From: SZAS-79 sp964599095
Lineage (GTDB): Bacteria > Pseudomonadota > Gammaproteobacteria > Burkholderiales > SG8-39
Assembly: GCA_964599095.1 (NCBI GenBank)
Contig: CAZREB010000002.1
Location: 310,001 to 374,000 of the forward strand
Direction: 5' to 3'
DNA: 64,000 bases
The notes beneath the pieces are model-generated. The model searched no databases. It was not told the origin of the DNA and saw nothing but the letters and a program-made list of their open reading frames with translations. Positions 16,371 to 25,250 of this stretch are shown piece after piece; within the stretch, counting starts at the first letter, position 1, and every line of letters begins with the position of its first letter. The translations under genes were made by a program, and so were the position numbers.

Positions 16371-16444
16371 GGGCCCCGGCCGGCGCGAACCTGCGCGGCA
16401 CGGCCCATCCCTGACGACCCGCCGATCCGAAACCGAGAACACCC

Positions 16445-17764
16445 ATGCGGATCGCTGTCGCAGGTTCCGGCATTTCCGGTCTGGCCGCCGCGTGGCTGCT
16501 CACGCGCCGCCATGAGGTCACGCTGTTCGAAGCGGGCAGCCGCCTTGGCGGCCACACCCACACGGTTGACGTAACGCTCTCCGGGGCGACCCATGGCGTG
16601 GACACGGGTTTCCTGGTGTTCAACCGGGCGACCTACCCGAACCTGGTCGCGCTCTTCGAGCACCTGCGCGTGCCGGTCGCGCCGAGCGAGATGACCTTCA
16701 GCGTCGCGATGCAGGAGCCGGCGATCGAATGGTCCGGCACCAGCCTCGCCGGCCTGTTTGCGCAACGCTCGAACCTGGTTCGCCCGGGGTTCCTCCGCAT
16801 GCTGCGCGACATCCTGCGATTCAACCGGGAAGCCGCCGCGTGGGCCGCGCAGGAAGACGCGGGGGCAGCGCCGCCGGCCGCGTCGATCGGCACCTACCTC
16901 TCGGCGCGGGGATACAGCGCCGAATTCCGCGACTGGTACCTGATGCCGATGGCCGCCGCGATCTGGTCCTGCCCGACGCGGGTCATGCTCGACTACCCGT
17001 TTCCGGCATTTGCGCGCTTCTTCCACAACCACGGCCTGCTCAAGCTGGCCGACCGGCCGCAGTGGTACACCGTGGCCGGCGGCGCGCGCGAATACGTGAG
17101 GCGCATCGCCGCCGCGCTGCGCGATGTGCGACTCGATACGCCGGTCGTTGCGGCGCGCCGCCTCGAAAAAGGGGTGGAGATCGCCATCGGCGGCGCCGGC
17201 GGGACGAACACCGAACGCTTCGACGCGCTGGTGCTCGCCTGCCACAGCGACCAGGCCCTGCGCATCCTCGGCGACGACGCCACGCCGGCGGAGAAATGCA
17301 CGCTCGCCGCGATTGCCTACCAGCGCAACCGCGCGGTGCTGCACACCGACGAATCGCTGCTGCCGTCCAGCCGGCGTGTCTGGTCGGCGTGGAACTATGC
17401 CACCGGCCGCGATTCGCCGGACGGCCGTCCCGTGAGCGTTCACTACCTGATCAACCGGCTCCAGCCGCTGCCGTTCGCGCAACCGGTGATCGTGAGCCTG
17501 AACCCCTACCGGCCGCCGCGCCCGGGCACCGTCATCGGCGAGTACGACTATGAGCACCCGGTGTTTGCGACCGGGTCGCACGCCGCGCAATCGAGGCTGC
17601 CTTCGATCCAGGGCCTGCGCAACACCTGGTTCTGCGGTGCGTGGACCCGCTACGGGTTCCACGAAGACGGGCTGGTCTCGGCGCTCGGCGTCGCCAGGGC
17701 CTTGGGCGTCGAAACGCCGTGGCCGGCCGGCGAGCGCGCCGACGCACTGAAGCTCGCGGCCTGA
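16445..17764 (+). CDS. FAD-dependent oxidoreductase (amine-oxidase/desaturase-like)
   Basis: A 439-aa flavoprotein with an N-terminal FAD-binding fingerprint G-S-G-I-S-G-L-A-A-A-W-L and the second glycine cluster L-G-G-H-T-H-T, typical of the COG2907 group of NAD(P)/FAD proteins that accompany DUF1365 and cyclopropane-synthase-like genes. The C-terminal F-C-G-A-W-T-R-Y-G-F-H-E-D-G closes the FAD site. In Rhodobacter, comparable stress-induced clusters take part in making furan or other modified fatty acids, so a lipid-oxidising step is plausible. It is followed by the DUF1365 gene after 14 bp. Confidence 0.85.
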   Translation: MRIAVAGSGISGLAAAWLLTRRHEVTLFEAGSRLGGHTHTVDVTLSGATHGVDTGFLVFNRATYPNLVALFEHLRVPVAPSEMTFSVAMQEPAIEWSGTSLAGLFAQRSNLVRPGFLRMLRDILRFNREAAAWAAQEDAGAAPPAASIGTYLSARGYSAEFRDWYLMPMAAAIWSCPTRVMLDYPFPAFARFFHNHGLLKLADRPQWYTVAGGAREYVRRIAAALRDVRLDTPVVAARRLEKGVEIAIGGAGGTNTERFDALVLACHSDQALRILGDDATPAEKCTLAAIAYQRNRAVLHTDESLLPSSRRVWSAWNYATGRDSPDGRPVSVHYLINRLQPLPFAQPVIVSLNPYRPPRPGTVIGEYDYEHPVFATGSHAAQSRLPSIQGLRNTWFCGAWTRYGFHEDGLVSALGVARALGVETPWPAGERADALKLAA

Positions 17765-17778
17765 GCCGCGCCGGCGCC

Positions 17779-18537
17779 ATGGCCTCGGAACTGCTCTGCG
17801 GTACGGTCATGCACCGGCGCGTGCGCCCGGTGATGCACCGCTTCGCGTACCGGGTGTTCTTCCTGCGCCTGGCGCTTTCGCAGCTCGAAGCGGCGGAAAA
17901 CCGGCTGTTTTCGCTCAACCGCTTCAACCTCGCGAGCTTGCATTTCGCCGACCACGGCGCGCGCGACGGCACGCACCCGCTCGTGTGGATCCGCGCAGTG
18001 CTTGCGCGCGAAAGGCTGTGGGCCGCCGACGGCGAAGTCTGGCTGCACTGCTTCCCGCGCGTGCTGGGGTATGCCTTCAACCCGGTGAGCTTCTGGTTCT
18101 GCCACTCGCGCAACGGCGCGCTGCGCGCGGTGCTGGCCGAGGTCAACAACACCTTCGGCGAGCGCCATTGCTACCTGCTCGCGCACCCCGACGCCCGGCC
18201 GATCGAGGCGGGCGAAATGCTCGGCGTGCGCAAGAATTTCCACGTCTCGCCGTTCTTTCCGGTGTCGGGCAGTTACAGCTTCCGCTTCGGCACGGCCGGC
18301 GGCGCGCGAATCACGCGCATCGACTACCGCGACGAGCACGGGCCGCTGCTGCTCACCAGCATCTCCGGCCGGCCGCAGCCGCTCACCGCCGGCACCCTGC
18401 TGCGCGCAGTCGCTGCGCGCCCGCTCATGACGCTGGCGATCATGGCCCGCATCCACTGGCAGGCGCTGCGCCTCTGGGCCAAGCGCGTGCCGTTCATCCC
18501 GAAACCCGTACCACCCCGTGAGGACTTCACCAGATGA
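17779..18537 (+). CDS. DUF1365 protein
   Basis: A 252-aa DUF1365 family protein, recognised by M-H-R-R-V-R-P-x-x-H-R-F-A-Y-R-V-F near the start, Y-A-F-N-P-V-S-F-W-F and E-V-N-N-T-F-G-E-R-H. The family has no established enzymatic activity but nearly always lies between the FAD oxidoreductase and the cyclopropane-synthase-like gene. ATG 17779 is the start matching the family N-terminus; the same frame is open further upstream. The stop overlaps the next ATG by 4 bp. Confidence 0.85.
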   Translation: MASELLCGTVMHRRVRPVMHRFAYRVFFLRLALSQLEAAENRLFSLNRFNLASLHFADHGARDGTHPLVWIRAVLARERLWAADGEVWLHCFPRVLGYAFNPVSFWFCHSRNGALRAVLAEVNNTFGERHCYLLAHPDARPIEAGEMLGVRKNFHVSPFFPVSGSYSFRFGTAGGARITRIDYRDEHGPLLLTSISGRPQPLTAGTLLRAVAARPLMTLAIMARIHWQALRLWAKRVPFIPKPVPPREDFTR

Positions 18538-19757
18538 ACCAGGCGACGCAGACCCTCGGCGCCAAGAGCGCCGGATCCGCGCAAATCCGGAACACCAGGC
18601 TCGCCGCGCGCCTCGTGCTGCGCGTGCTAGAGCGCATCGACACCGGCCGCCTGCACTTGACGCTGCCTTCGGGCGCGAACCTCGCGTTCGGCCCCGGCGG
18701 CGCGCACGCCGAGATCGCGTTCAACGACTGGCGCGCGTTCGGCCGCATCCTGCGCGGCGGCGACATCGGCTTCGCCGAAGGATGGCTCGACCAGCAATGG
18801 CAGTCGCCGGACCTGCCGGCGCTGCTCGAACTGTTGGCGGCCAATCGCGCCGCGTTGTCCGGCCCGCTCTACGGGAACATCGCCGGCCGGCTGTTCCACC
18901 GCGCAATGCACGCGCTGCGCGCAAACACTCGCGCCGGCAGCCGGCGCAACATCGCCGCGCACTACGACCTCGGCAACGAGTTCTACGCGCTGTGGCTCGA
19001 CCCGGGCCTGACCTACTCGAGCGCGATCTTCAGCGACCAGGCGCAATCGCTCGAGGCGGCCCAGCTGGCAAAGTACGAGCGCATCCTCGATCGCCTCGCG
19101 CCAGCGCCTGGCGCCCGGATCCTCGAGATCGGCTGCGGATGGGGCGGGTTTGCCGAACTCGCGGCGGCCGAGCAATGCCGGGTGACGGGCCTCACGCTCT
19201 CGATGGAGCAGCTGGCCCACGCCCGCGCGCGGCTCGCGGCCGCCGGCCACGCCGGGCGCACGTCGATCGAGCTGCGCGACTATCGCGACGAGCACGGCAC
19301 CTACGACGCGGTGGTGTCGATCGAGATGTTCGAGGCGGTCGGCGAACGCTGGTGGCCGGCGTATTTCGCGAAGCTCGCCGAAGTGCTGCGGCCCGGCGGC
19401 AAGGCCGTGATCCAGTCGATCGTGATCGACGATCGGCTGTTCGAGCGCTACCGCAGGGGCAGCGACTTCATCCAGAAATACATCTTTCCCGGCGGAATGC
19501 TGGCGAGTGCCTCGCGGATGCGCGCCCTTGCGCTGCAAGCCGGCTTCAGCGTCGAGGACGAGTTCTCCTTCGGGCCGGATTACCGGCGCACGCTGATGCA
19601 CTGGCGCGAGAACTTCATGGCGCGCGCCGCCGACGTTCGCGCGCTGGGGTTCGACGAGCGCTTCATGCGGATGTGGGAGTTCTACTTCGCCTACTGCATG
19701 GCGGGATTCGCGAGCCGCTCGACCGACGTCATGCAGTTCACGCTGGCAAAGCGGTAA
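18534..19757 (+). CDS. cyclopropane-fatty-acyl-phospholipid synthase family methyltransferase
   Basis: A 407-aa SAM-dependent enzyme of the CFA synthase/mycolic-acid methyltransferase family. It has a lipid-binding N-terminal domain, then N-I-A-A-H-Y-D-L-G-N-E-F-Y, the SAM motif E-I-G-C-G-W-G-G-F and Y-F-A-K-L-A-E-V-L-R-P-G-G. Members either cyclopropanate or methylate the double bonds of membrane phospholipids. The setting with FAD oxidoreductase and DUF1365 resembles the groups linked to methylated and furan fatty acids rather than the stand-alone E. coli cfa. It starts in an ATGA overlap with DUF1365. Confidence 0.88.
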   Translation: MNQATQTLGAKSAGSAQIRNTRLAARLVLRVLERIDTGRLHLTLPSGANLAFGPGGAHAEIAFNDWRAFGRILRGGDIGFAEGWLDQQWQSPDLPALLELLAANRAALSGPLYGNIAGRLFHRAMHALRANTRAGSRRNIAAHYDLGNEFYALWLDPGLTYSSAIFSDQAQSLEAAQLAKYERILDRLAPAPGARILEIGCGWGGFAELAAAEQCRVTGLTLSMEQLAHARARLAAAGHAGRTSIELRDYRDEHGTYDAVVSIEMFEAVGERWWPAYFAKLAEVLRPGGKAVIQSIVIDDRLFERYRRGSDFIQKYIFPGGMLASASRMRALALQAGFSVEDEFSFGPDYRRTLMHWRENFMARAADVRALGFDERFMRMWEFYFAYCMAGFASRSTDVMQFTLAKR

Positions 19758-19775
19758 ACCGACCAACAAGGTCCG

Positions 19776-20555
19776 ATGGCGTTCTTCTCACCGCCGAATT
19801 CACCGATCGCTTCTTTCGCCGGCAAGCGCGTCTGGGTGGTCGGCGCATCGACCGGCATCGGCGCGGCCACGGCAAACCTGCTGCTCGAACGCGGCGCGAG
19901 GATTGCGGTGTCGGCGCGCTCCACCGAGGCGCTCGAACGCGCTTTTGCCGGCCGCGCGACCGTGCTGCCGCTGGACGTGACCGACGCGACAGCCACGCTG
20001 CGCACGGCGCAGCGGCTGTGCAAAGCGTGGGGCGGGATCGACCTGGTGCTGGCCGTGGCCGGCACGTACAGGGCGATGCGCGCATGGGAGATCGATTTGG
20101 CCGAAGCCCGCCGCACCGTCGACGTGAACCTCGGCGGCGTGCTGAACCTGCTGGCCGCGGTGATGCCGGTGCTCGACCGGCAAGGCGCCGGCGGATTCGG
20201 CATCGTCGCAAGCGTCGCCGGCTATGGTGGATTGCCCAACAGCCTCGCCTACGGCGCGAGCAAGGCCGCGTGCATCAACCTTGCCCAGAGCCTCTATCTC
20301 GACCTGCACAAGCGCGGCATAGGCGTGTACCTCGTCTGCCCCGGATTCGTCGCGACGCCGCTCACCGCGAACAACGAATTCCCGATGCCGTTCCTGATCA
20401 GCGCGGAGAAAGCGGCCGCGGAGATCGTCGCCGGCCTGGGGCGCGGTGACTTCGAGATCCATTTCCCGCGAGCGTTTTCCCGCCTGCTGAAGGCGGTCAA
20501 CCTGCTGCCGCAACGGCTGTATTTCTGGTGCGTGCGCCGCTTCACGGGACAGTGA
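19776..20555 (+). CDS. short-chain dehydrogenase/reductase
   Basis: A 259-aa classical SDR: N-terminal V-V-G-A-S-T-G-I-G-A-A-T cofactor motif, V-A-G-T-Y in place of N-A-G, the catalytic Y-G-A-S-K (YxxxK) and C-P-G-F-V-A-T-P. The C-terminus (F-S-R-L-L-K-A-V-N-L-L-P-Q-R-L-Y) is hydrophobic and could contact the membrane. It lies 18 bp downstream of the methyltransferase and is co-directional with the whole light-controlled operon, so a lipid-related carbonyl substrate is the best guess. Confidence 0.85.
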   Translation: MAFFSPPNSPIASFAGKRVWVVGASTGIGAATANLLLERGARIAVSARSTEALERAFAGRATVLPLDVTDATATLRTAQRLCKAWGGIDLVLAVAGTYRAMRAWEIDLAEARRTVDVNLGGVLNLLAAVMPVLDRQGAGGFGIVASVAGYGGLPNSLAYGASKAACINLAQSLYLDLHKRGIGVYLVCPGFVATPLTANNEFPMPFLISAEKAAAEIVAGLGRGDFEIHFPRAFSRLLKAVNLLPQRLYFWCVRRFTGQ

Positions 20556-20562
20556 GGCAAGC

Positions 20563-20991
20563 ATGAGCGATCTGGATCGGCTCGTGGCGTGGTTCGAGGC
20601 GCTGGCGCCGCAAAGCGTCGGGGAGATCGACTCGCACTACGCGAGCGACGCGTACTTCAGGGATCCGTTCAACGAAGTGCGGGGCGTGGTCAGGATCCGG
20701 CGCGTGTTCGAGCACATGTTCGAGCAGGTCGACGAGCCGCGCTTCAAGGTCACCGGGCGAATCGCCGACGGCCGCGGCGCCTTCCTCACGTGGGACTTCA
20801 CGTTCCGATTCCGGCCCGGCGCCGAACCGATGACGGTGCGCGGCGCCAGCCACCTGCGTTTCGATGCCGAGGGCAAGGTCGCCTACCATTGCGACTACTG
20901 GGACCCGGCCGGGGAGCTATACGAGAAGGTGCCGGTGCTCGGCGCGCTGATGCGGCTGGCGCGCCGCAGGCTGTCGGCGCCGCAAAATTAA
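20563..20991 (+). CDS. NTF2-like protein closing the light-lipid operon
   Basis: A 142-aa NTF2/SnoaL-fold protein with W-F-E-A-L-A-P at the start, Y-F-R-D-P-F-N-E-V-R-G and D-Y-W-D-P-A-G-E-L-Y-E. This subtype is regularly the last gene of LitR- or ChrR-controlled lipid clusters, where its role is unknown. It starts 7 bp after the SDR stop. No catalytic residue can be assigned. Confidence 0.8.
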   Translation: MSDLDRLVAWFEALAPQSVGEIDSHYASDAYFRDPFNEVRGVVRIRRVFEHMFEQVDEPRFKVTGRIADGRGAFLTWDFTFRFRPGAEPMTVRGASHLRFDAEGKVAYHCDYWDPAGELYEKVPVLGALMRLARRRLSAPQN

Positions 20992-21062
20992 ATGGTGTCG
21001 GAGTCGATTTATCAAGAAAAAGCGACCCTGACACCAATTTTCGGTGACACCAATTTTCGGGC
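20992..21062. repeat. imperfect inverted repeat and tandem 16-mer
   Basis: After the NTF2-like stop, GGTGTCGGAGTCG is mirrored by CGACCCTGACACC about 15 bp later, forming an imperfect hairpin. It runs into two perfect tandem copies of TGACACCAATTTTCGG (21029-21044 and 21045-21060). The hairpin lies between convergent genes and could act as a bidirectional terminator, although no long T-run follows. The tandem 16-mer is unexplained. Confidence 0.55.
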
Positions 21063-21083
21063 GGTCCTTTCCGGACGAGAAGT

Positions 21084-21458
21084 TCAGCCCTCGCGTGAAT
21101 GCAGCGCGACCCGGTTGCCTTCGGGGTCGACCACGATCGCGCGCCAGCCCATGCCGCCGATCGAGTGGCGACCCTTCAGGATCCTGCCGCCGCAATTCTC
21201 GACTTCCTCGAGCGCCTCGGCCAGCCGTCCTTCGCAATTCAGGTAGATCAACGGGCCGTGCATGGAAGGCTGGTGGTCCTCTTCCGAATACGGGAACAGG
21301 CACACGCCGACTTCGCCTGCGCCCTGCGGCACCAGCCCGATCGAAAGCGTCGTGAACGCCTCCTTCTTCAGCGTCAGGTCGAGCACCGCCGAATAGAACC
21401 GCATCGCACGATTGAGGTTCTTGACCGGGATGTCGACCCAGACGATGGGATTGGCCAT
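21084..21458 (-). CDS. VOC (glyoxalase/bleomycin-resistance fold) protein
   Basis: A 124-aa single-domain VOC protein: V-W-V-D-I-P-V-K-N-L-N-R-A-M-R-F-Y opens the first beta-alpha-beta module and V-V-D-P-E-G-N-R-V-A-L-H-S closes the second. These are metal-dependent lyases, isomerases or binding proteins. The first ligand position, usually His or Gln, is not clear here. It is convergent with the light-lipid operon; the next gene on its strand is 118 bp upstream, so operon membership is uncertain. Confidence 0.8.
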   Translation of the reverse strand: MANPIVWVDIPVKNLNRAMRFYSAVLDLTLKKEAFTTLSIGLVPQGAGEVGVCLFPYSEEDHQPSMHGPLIYLNCEGRLAEALEEVENCGGRILKGRHSIGGMGWRAIVVDPEGNRVALHSREG

Positions 21459-21576
21459 GGCAAGTGCAGTCTATCAGAGCCGCGCCGGGGCGATGTCCCC
21501 GGGATGCACGATGTCAGCAAGTTCCCCTGCCGCGAAGCATTGGCGCGGGGTTTCGCCGCGAAATGTCAGTAGCGGT

Positions 21577-22323
21577 TCAGGTGCCGAAGTCCGGCCCGAT
21601 CAGGTCCAGCCGGTCGGTCACGACGCAGTCTATGCCCCAGTCGAACAGGCGGCGGGCGTCCTTGGGATCGTTCACGGTCCAGCACAGCAAGGAAAAGCCG
21701 GCGGCGTGGACCGCCTCCGCGACGTCCCAGGTCAGTTCCTTGTAGTTGCAGTGCAAGGCCACGCAGCCCAGCTTTTCCATCCGGAGTTTCCAGTCGGCCG
21801 GGATCTTGCTCACCAGCAGTCCGCGCGGCAGCCCGGGCGCGACGTCCTTCGCCGCCTCGAGCGCGTCCATCGAGAACGACGAAAGTACCGGCGGCAGCGC
21901 GGCGCCGCGCCACAGATCCACCGTCATCTGGCCGACCACCCGGCCGGTGACCGATTCGAAGCCCTTGGCCGGCTTGATCTCGACGTTCGCCCACAGGCCG
22001 AGGTCCCGGCACACCTTCACCGACTCGGCATAGGTCGGCACCTTCTCGCCCCGAAACGCGGCACTGTGCCATGCGCCCGCGTCGAGCTTTTCGATGTCCG
22101 CGTAGGCAAGGAGCGGCACGCTGCCCTTACCGGAGGTCGTGCGCTCGAGCGTTTCGTCGTGGATCAGCACCGGCAGCCCGCCGCCGGCCAGCATCACGTC
22201 GAACTCGACACCCTTGAACCCGAGCGAGGCGCCGTGGCGCAGCGCGCCAAGCGTGTTCTCGGGCGCGAGCGTCCCGCCGCCGCGGTGCGCGACGACGCGC
22301 GGATAGGGCCAGCGATCGGTCAT
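21577..22323 (-). CDS. ugpQ: glycerophosphodiester phosphodiesterase
   Basis: A 248-aa cytoplasmic GDPD that cleaves glycerophosphodiesters to glycerol-3-phosphate and an alcohol. The TIM-barrel motifs are clear: A-H-R-G-G-G-T-L-A-P-E-N-T with the two catalytic His/Glu positions, E-F-D-V-M-L and I-H-D-E-T-L-E-R-T-T. No signal peptide is present, as in UgpQ. It is the last gene of the Ugp operon, 19 bp after ugpC, so the imported diester is hydrolysed inside the cell. Confidence 0.9.
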   Translation of the reverse strand: MTDRWPYPRVVAHRGGGTLAPENTLGALRHGASLGFKGVEFDVMLAGGGLPVLIHDETLERTTSGKGSVPLLAYADIEKLDAGAWHSAAFRGEKVPTYAESVKVCRDLGLWANVEIKPAKGFESVTGRVVGQMTVDLWRGAALPPVLSSFSMDALEAAKDVAPGLPRGLLVSKIPADWKLRMEKLGCVALHCNYKELTWDVAEAVHAAGFSLLCWTVNDPKDARRLFDWGIDCVVTDRLDLIGPDFGT

Positions 22324-22342
22324 GCGGGTCCGGTCGCGCTCG

Positions 22343-23338
<996 letters not shown>

Positions 23339-23379
23339 TACTTGCTCCCAATTACCCACGGCAGTGCCGGGGGGCACGG

Positions 23380-23425
23380 GGGGTTCGGGAAGGCCCCGGC
23401 GCAGGCCGGAAGGGGCCCGAACCCC
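23380..23425. terminator. intra-operon hairpin between ugpE and ugpC
   Basis: Perfect 10-bp arms GGGGTTCGGG (23380-23389) and CCCGAACCCC (23416-23425) enclose a 26-bp G+C-rich loop that can itself pair (GGCCCC with GGGGCC-like words). No T-run follows in the direction of transcription. It therefore looks like an attenuating or mRNA-stabilising structure inside the operon rather than a full terminator. Confidence 0.5.
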
Positions 23426-23429
23426 ACGT

Positions 23430-24278
23430 TCACTTCTCGGTCTCCACCAGGCCTTTGACGAACCACTTTTGCATCAGCACCACGACCAGCGCCGGCGGCA
23501 GCATCGCAAGGATCGCGGTGGCCATCACCAGGTGCCATTCGTTCGCCGCGTCGCTGCCGACGATCATGCGCTTGATGCCGATGACGGTGGTGTACATCGA
23601 CTCGTCGCTGGTGATCAGCAGCGGCCACAGGTACTGGTTCCAGCCGTAGATGAACTGGATCACGAACAGCGCCGCGATGCTCGTCTGCGAAAGCGGCAGC
23701 ACCACGTCGACGAAGAACCGCATCGGCCCGGCGCCGTCGATGCGCGCGGCCTCGGCCAGCTCCTCGGGAATCGTCAGGAAGAACTGGCGGAACAGGAACG
23801 TCGCCGTGGCCGAGGCGATCAGCGGGATCGTGAGCCCGGCATACGAGTTGAGCAGGCCGAGGTCCGACACCACCTTGAACGTCGGGATGATGCGCACCTC
23901 GACCGGCAGCATCAGCGTGACGAAGATCATCCAGAAGAAGAAATTGCGCAGCGGGAAGCGGAAATAGACGATCGCGAACGACGCGATGATCGAGATCGCG
24001 ATCTTTCCCACGGCGATCAGCAGCGCCATGATCAGGCTGTTCTTCATCATGATGCCGACCGCCGCGGACGAACCGGTGGTCGTGCCGGCCTTGAGGACCT
24101 GCGAATAATTCGCGATCAACTGGTCGCCGGGCACCAGCGGCATCGGCACCGCGAGGATCTGCTCGAGCGTGAGCGTCGAGGCGACGAACGTCACGTAGAG
24201 CGGAAAGGCGACCGCCACCACGCCGAGGATCAGGATGGCGTGCGAGAAGAACGTGAGCATCGGCCGGTTCTCTACCAT
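23430..24278 (-). CDS. ugpE: sn-glycerol-3-phosphate ABC transporter permease
   Basis: A 282-aa inner-membrane permease with six predicted helices and the EAA loop E-A-A-R-I-D-G-A-G-P-M-R-F-F that contacts the ATPase. Length and N-terminus (M-V-E-N-R-P-M-L-T-F-F-S-H) match UgpE. It starts 10 bp downstream of ugpA. It is part of the transcript SBP2-ugpB-ugpA-ugpE-ugpC-ugpQ on the minus strand. Confidence 0.92.
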   Translation of the reverse strand: MVENRPMLTFFSHAILILGVVAVAFPLYVTFVASTLTLEQILAVPMPLVPGDQLIANYSQVLKAGTTTGSSAAVGIMMKNSLIMALLIAVGKIAISIIASFAIVYFRFPLRNFFFWMIFVTLMLPVEVRIIPTFKVVSDLGLLNSYAGLTIPLIASATATFLFRQFFLTIPEELAEAARIDGAGPMRFFVDVVLPLSQTSIAALFVIQFIYGWNQYLWPLLITSDESMYTTVIGIKRMIVGSDAANEWHLVMATAILAMLPPALVVVLMQKWFVKGLVETEK

Positions 24279-24288
24279 CGGATCGCCC

Positions 24289-25170
24289 TCAGTAGTTGAC
24301 CTTGCGCTCGACGAACCGGAACTGCACCACGGTCAGCGCGATCACGATCGCCATCAGGATCACCGACTGCGCCGAAGACCCGCCGAGGTCGGCCGACTTC
24401 ACCCCGTCGTGGTAGACCTTGTAGACGAGGATCTGGGTCGATTGCGCCGGCCCGCCCAGCGTGGTCGCGTCGATCACGCCGAAGGTGTCGAAAAACGCAT
24501 AGACGATGTTGACCACCAGCAGGAAGAACGTGGTCGGCGAAAGCAGCGGGAAGACGATGGTCCAGAACCGCCGGAGCGGGCTCGCACCGTCGATCGCCGC
24601 GGCCTCGATCAGCGATTTCGGGATCGACTGCAGCCCGGCGAGGAAGAACAGGAAGTTGTAGCTGATCTGCTTCCACACCGAGGCGATCACGACCAGCAGC
24701 ATCGCCTGGTCGCCGTGGATGATCCAGTTCCAGTCGACGCCCATGCCCTTGAGCACGTAGGTGATGATGCCGATCGACGGCGCGAACAGGAACGCCCACA
24801 GCACGCCCGCAACCGCAGGCGCCACCGCGTAGGGCCAGATCAGCAGCGTCTTGTAGGCGAGCGCGCCGCGCAGCACGCGGTCGGCCATCGTGGCGAGCAG
24901 CAGGGAAATCGACAGCCCCGCCACCGCGACCGATACGCTGAAGAACGCGGTGACCTTGAAGGATTCGAGGTAATGCGAATCGCGGAACAGGTCGGCGAAA
25001 TTCTGCAGCCCGACGAACTGGGTGTTCAGCCCGAAGGCGTCCTGCAGCTGGAACGAGTACCAGACCGCCTGGAACGCCGGCAGGAAGAAGAACACGACCG
25101 TGACCGCGATCTGCGGCGCGAGAAGCGCATACGGCAGCCAGGCCGACCGGAATACGACGCGCTTTTCCAC
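24289..25170 (-). CDS. ugpA: sn-glycerol-3-phosphate ABC transporter permease
   Basis: A 293-aa permease, close to the 295 aa of E. coli UgpA, with six helices and the EAA loop E-A-A-A-I-D-G-A-S-P-L-R-R-F. The GTG at 25170 is chosen because AGGGAG precedes it and UgpA proteins begin E-K-R-V-V-F-R-S; the open frame runs 20 codons further upstream through the hairpin after ugpB, which is unlikely to be coding. Confidence 0.91.
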   Translation of the reverse strand: MEKRVVFRSAWLPYALLAPQIAVTVVFFFLPAFQAVWYSFQLQDAFGLNTQFVGLQNFADLFRDSHYLESFKVTAFFSVSVAVAGLSISLLLATMADRVLRGALAYKTLLIWPYAVAPAVAGVLWAFLFAPSIGIITYVLKGMGVDWNWIIHGDQAMLLVVIASVWKQISYNFLFFLAGLQSIPKSLIEAAAIDGASPLRRFWTIVFPLLSPTTFFLLVVNIVYAFFDTFGVIDATTLGGPAQSTQILVYKVYHDGVKSADLGGSSAQSVILMAIVIALTVVQFRFVERKVNY

Positions 25171-25216
25171 TGCTCTCCCTGCGTTGGGCTGCGCCGAGGT
25201 GGGGGGAGGATCTGAA

Positions 25217-25242
25217 GGAGGGGGGCACAAGCCCCCTTCCTT
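25217..25242. terminator. G-rich hairpin between ugpB and ugpA
   Basis: GGGGGC (25221-25226) and GCCCCC (25231-25236) form a stem with an ACAA loop, extended by AAGGA and TTCCTT on either side. It lies 15-30 bp beyond the ugpB stop. A very similar sequence, again preceded by GATCTGAAGG, follows the last receptor gene of the peptide operon at 60034. The position suggests partial termination or 3'-end protection that keeps receptor mRNA above permease mRNA. Confidence 0.55.
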
Positions 25243-25250
25243 TCAAGACC

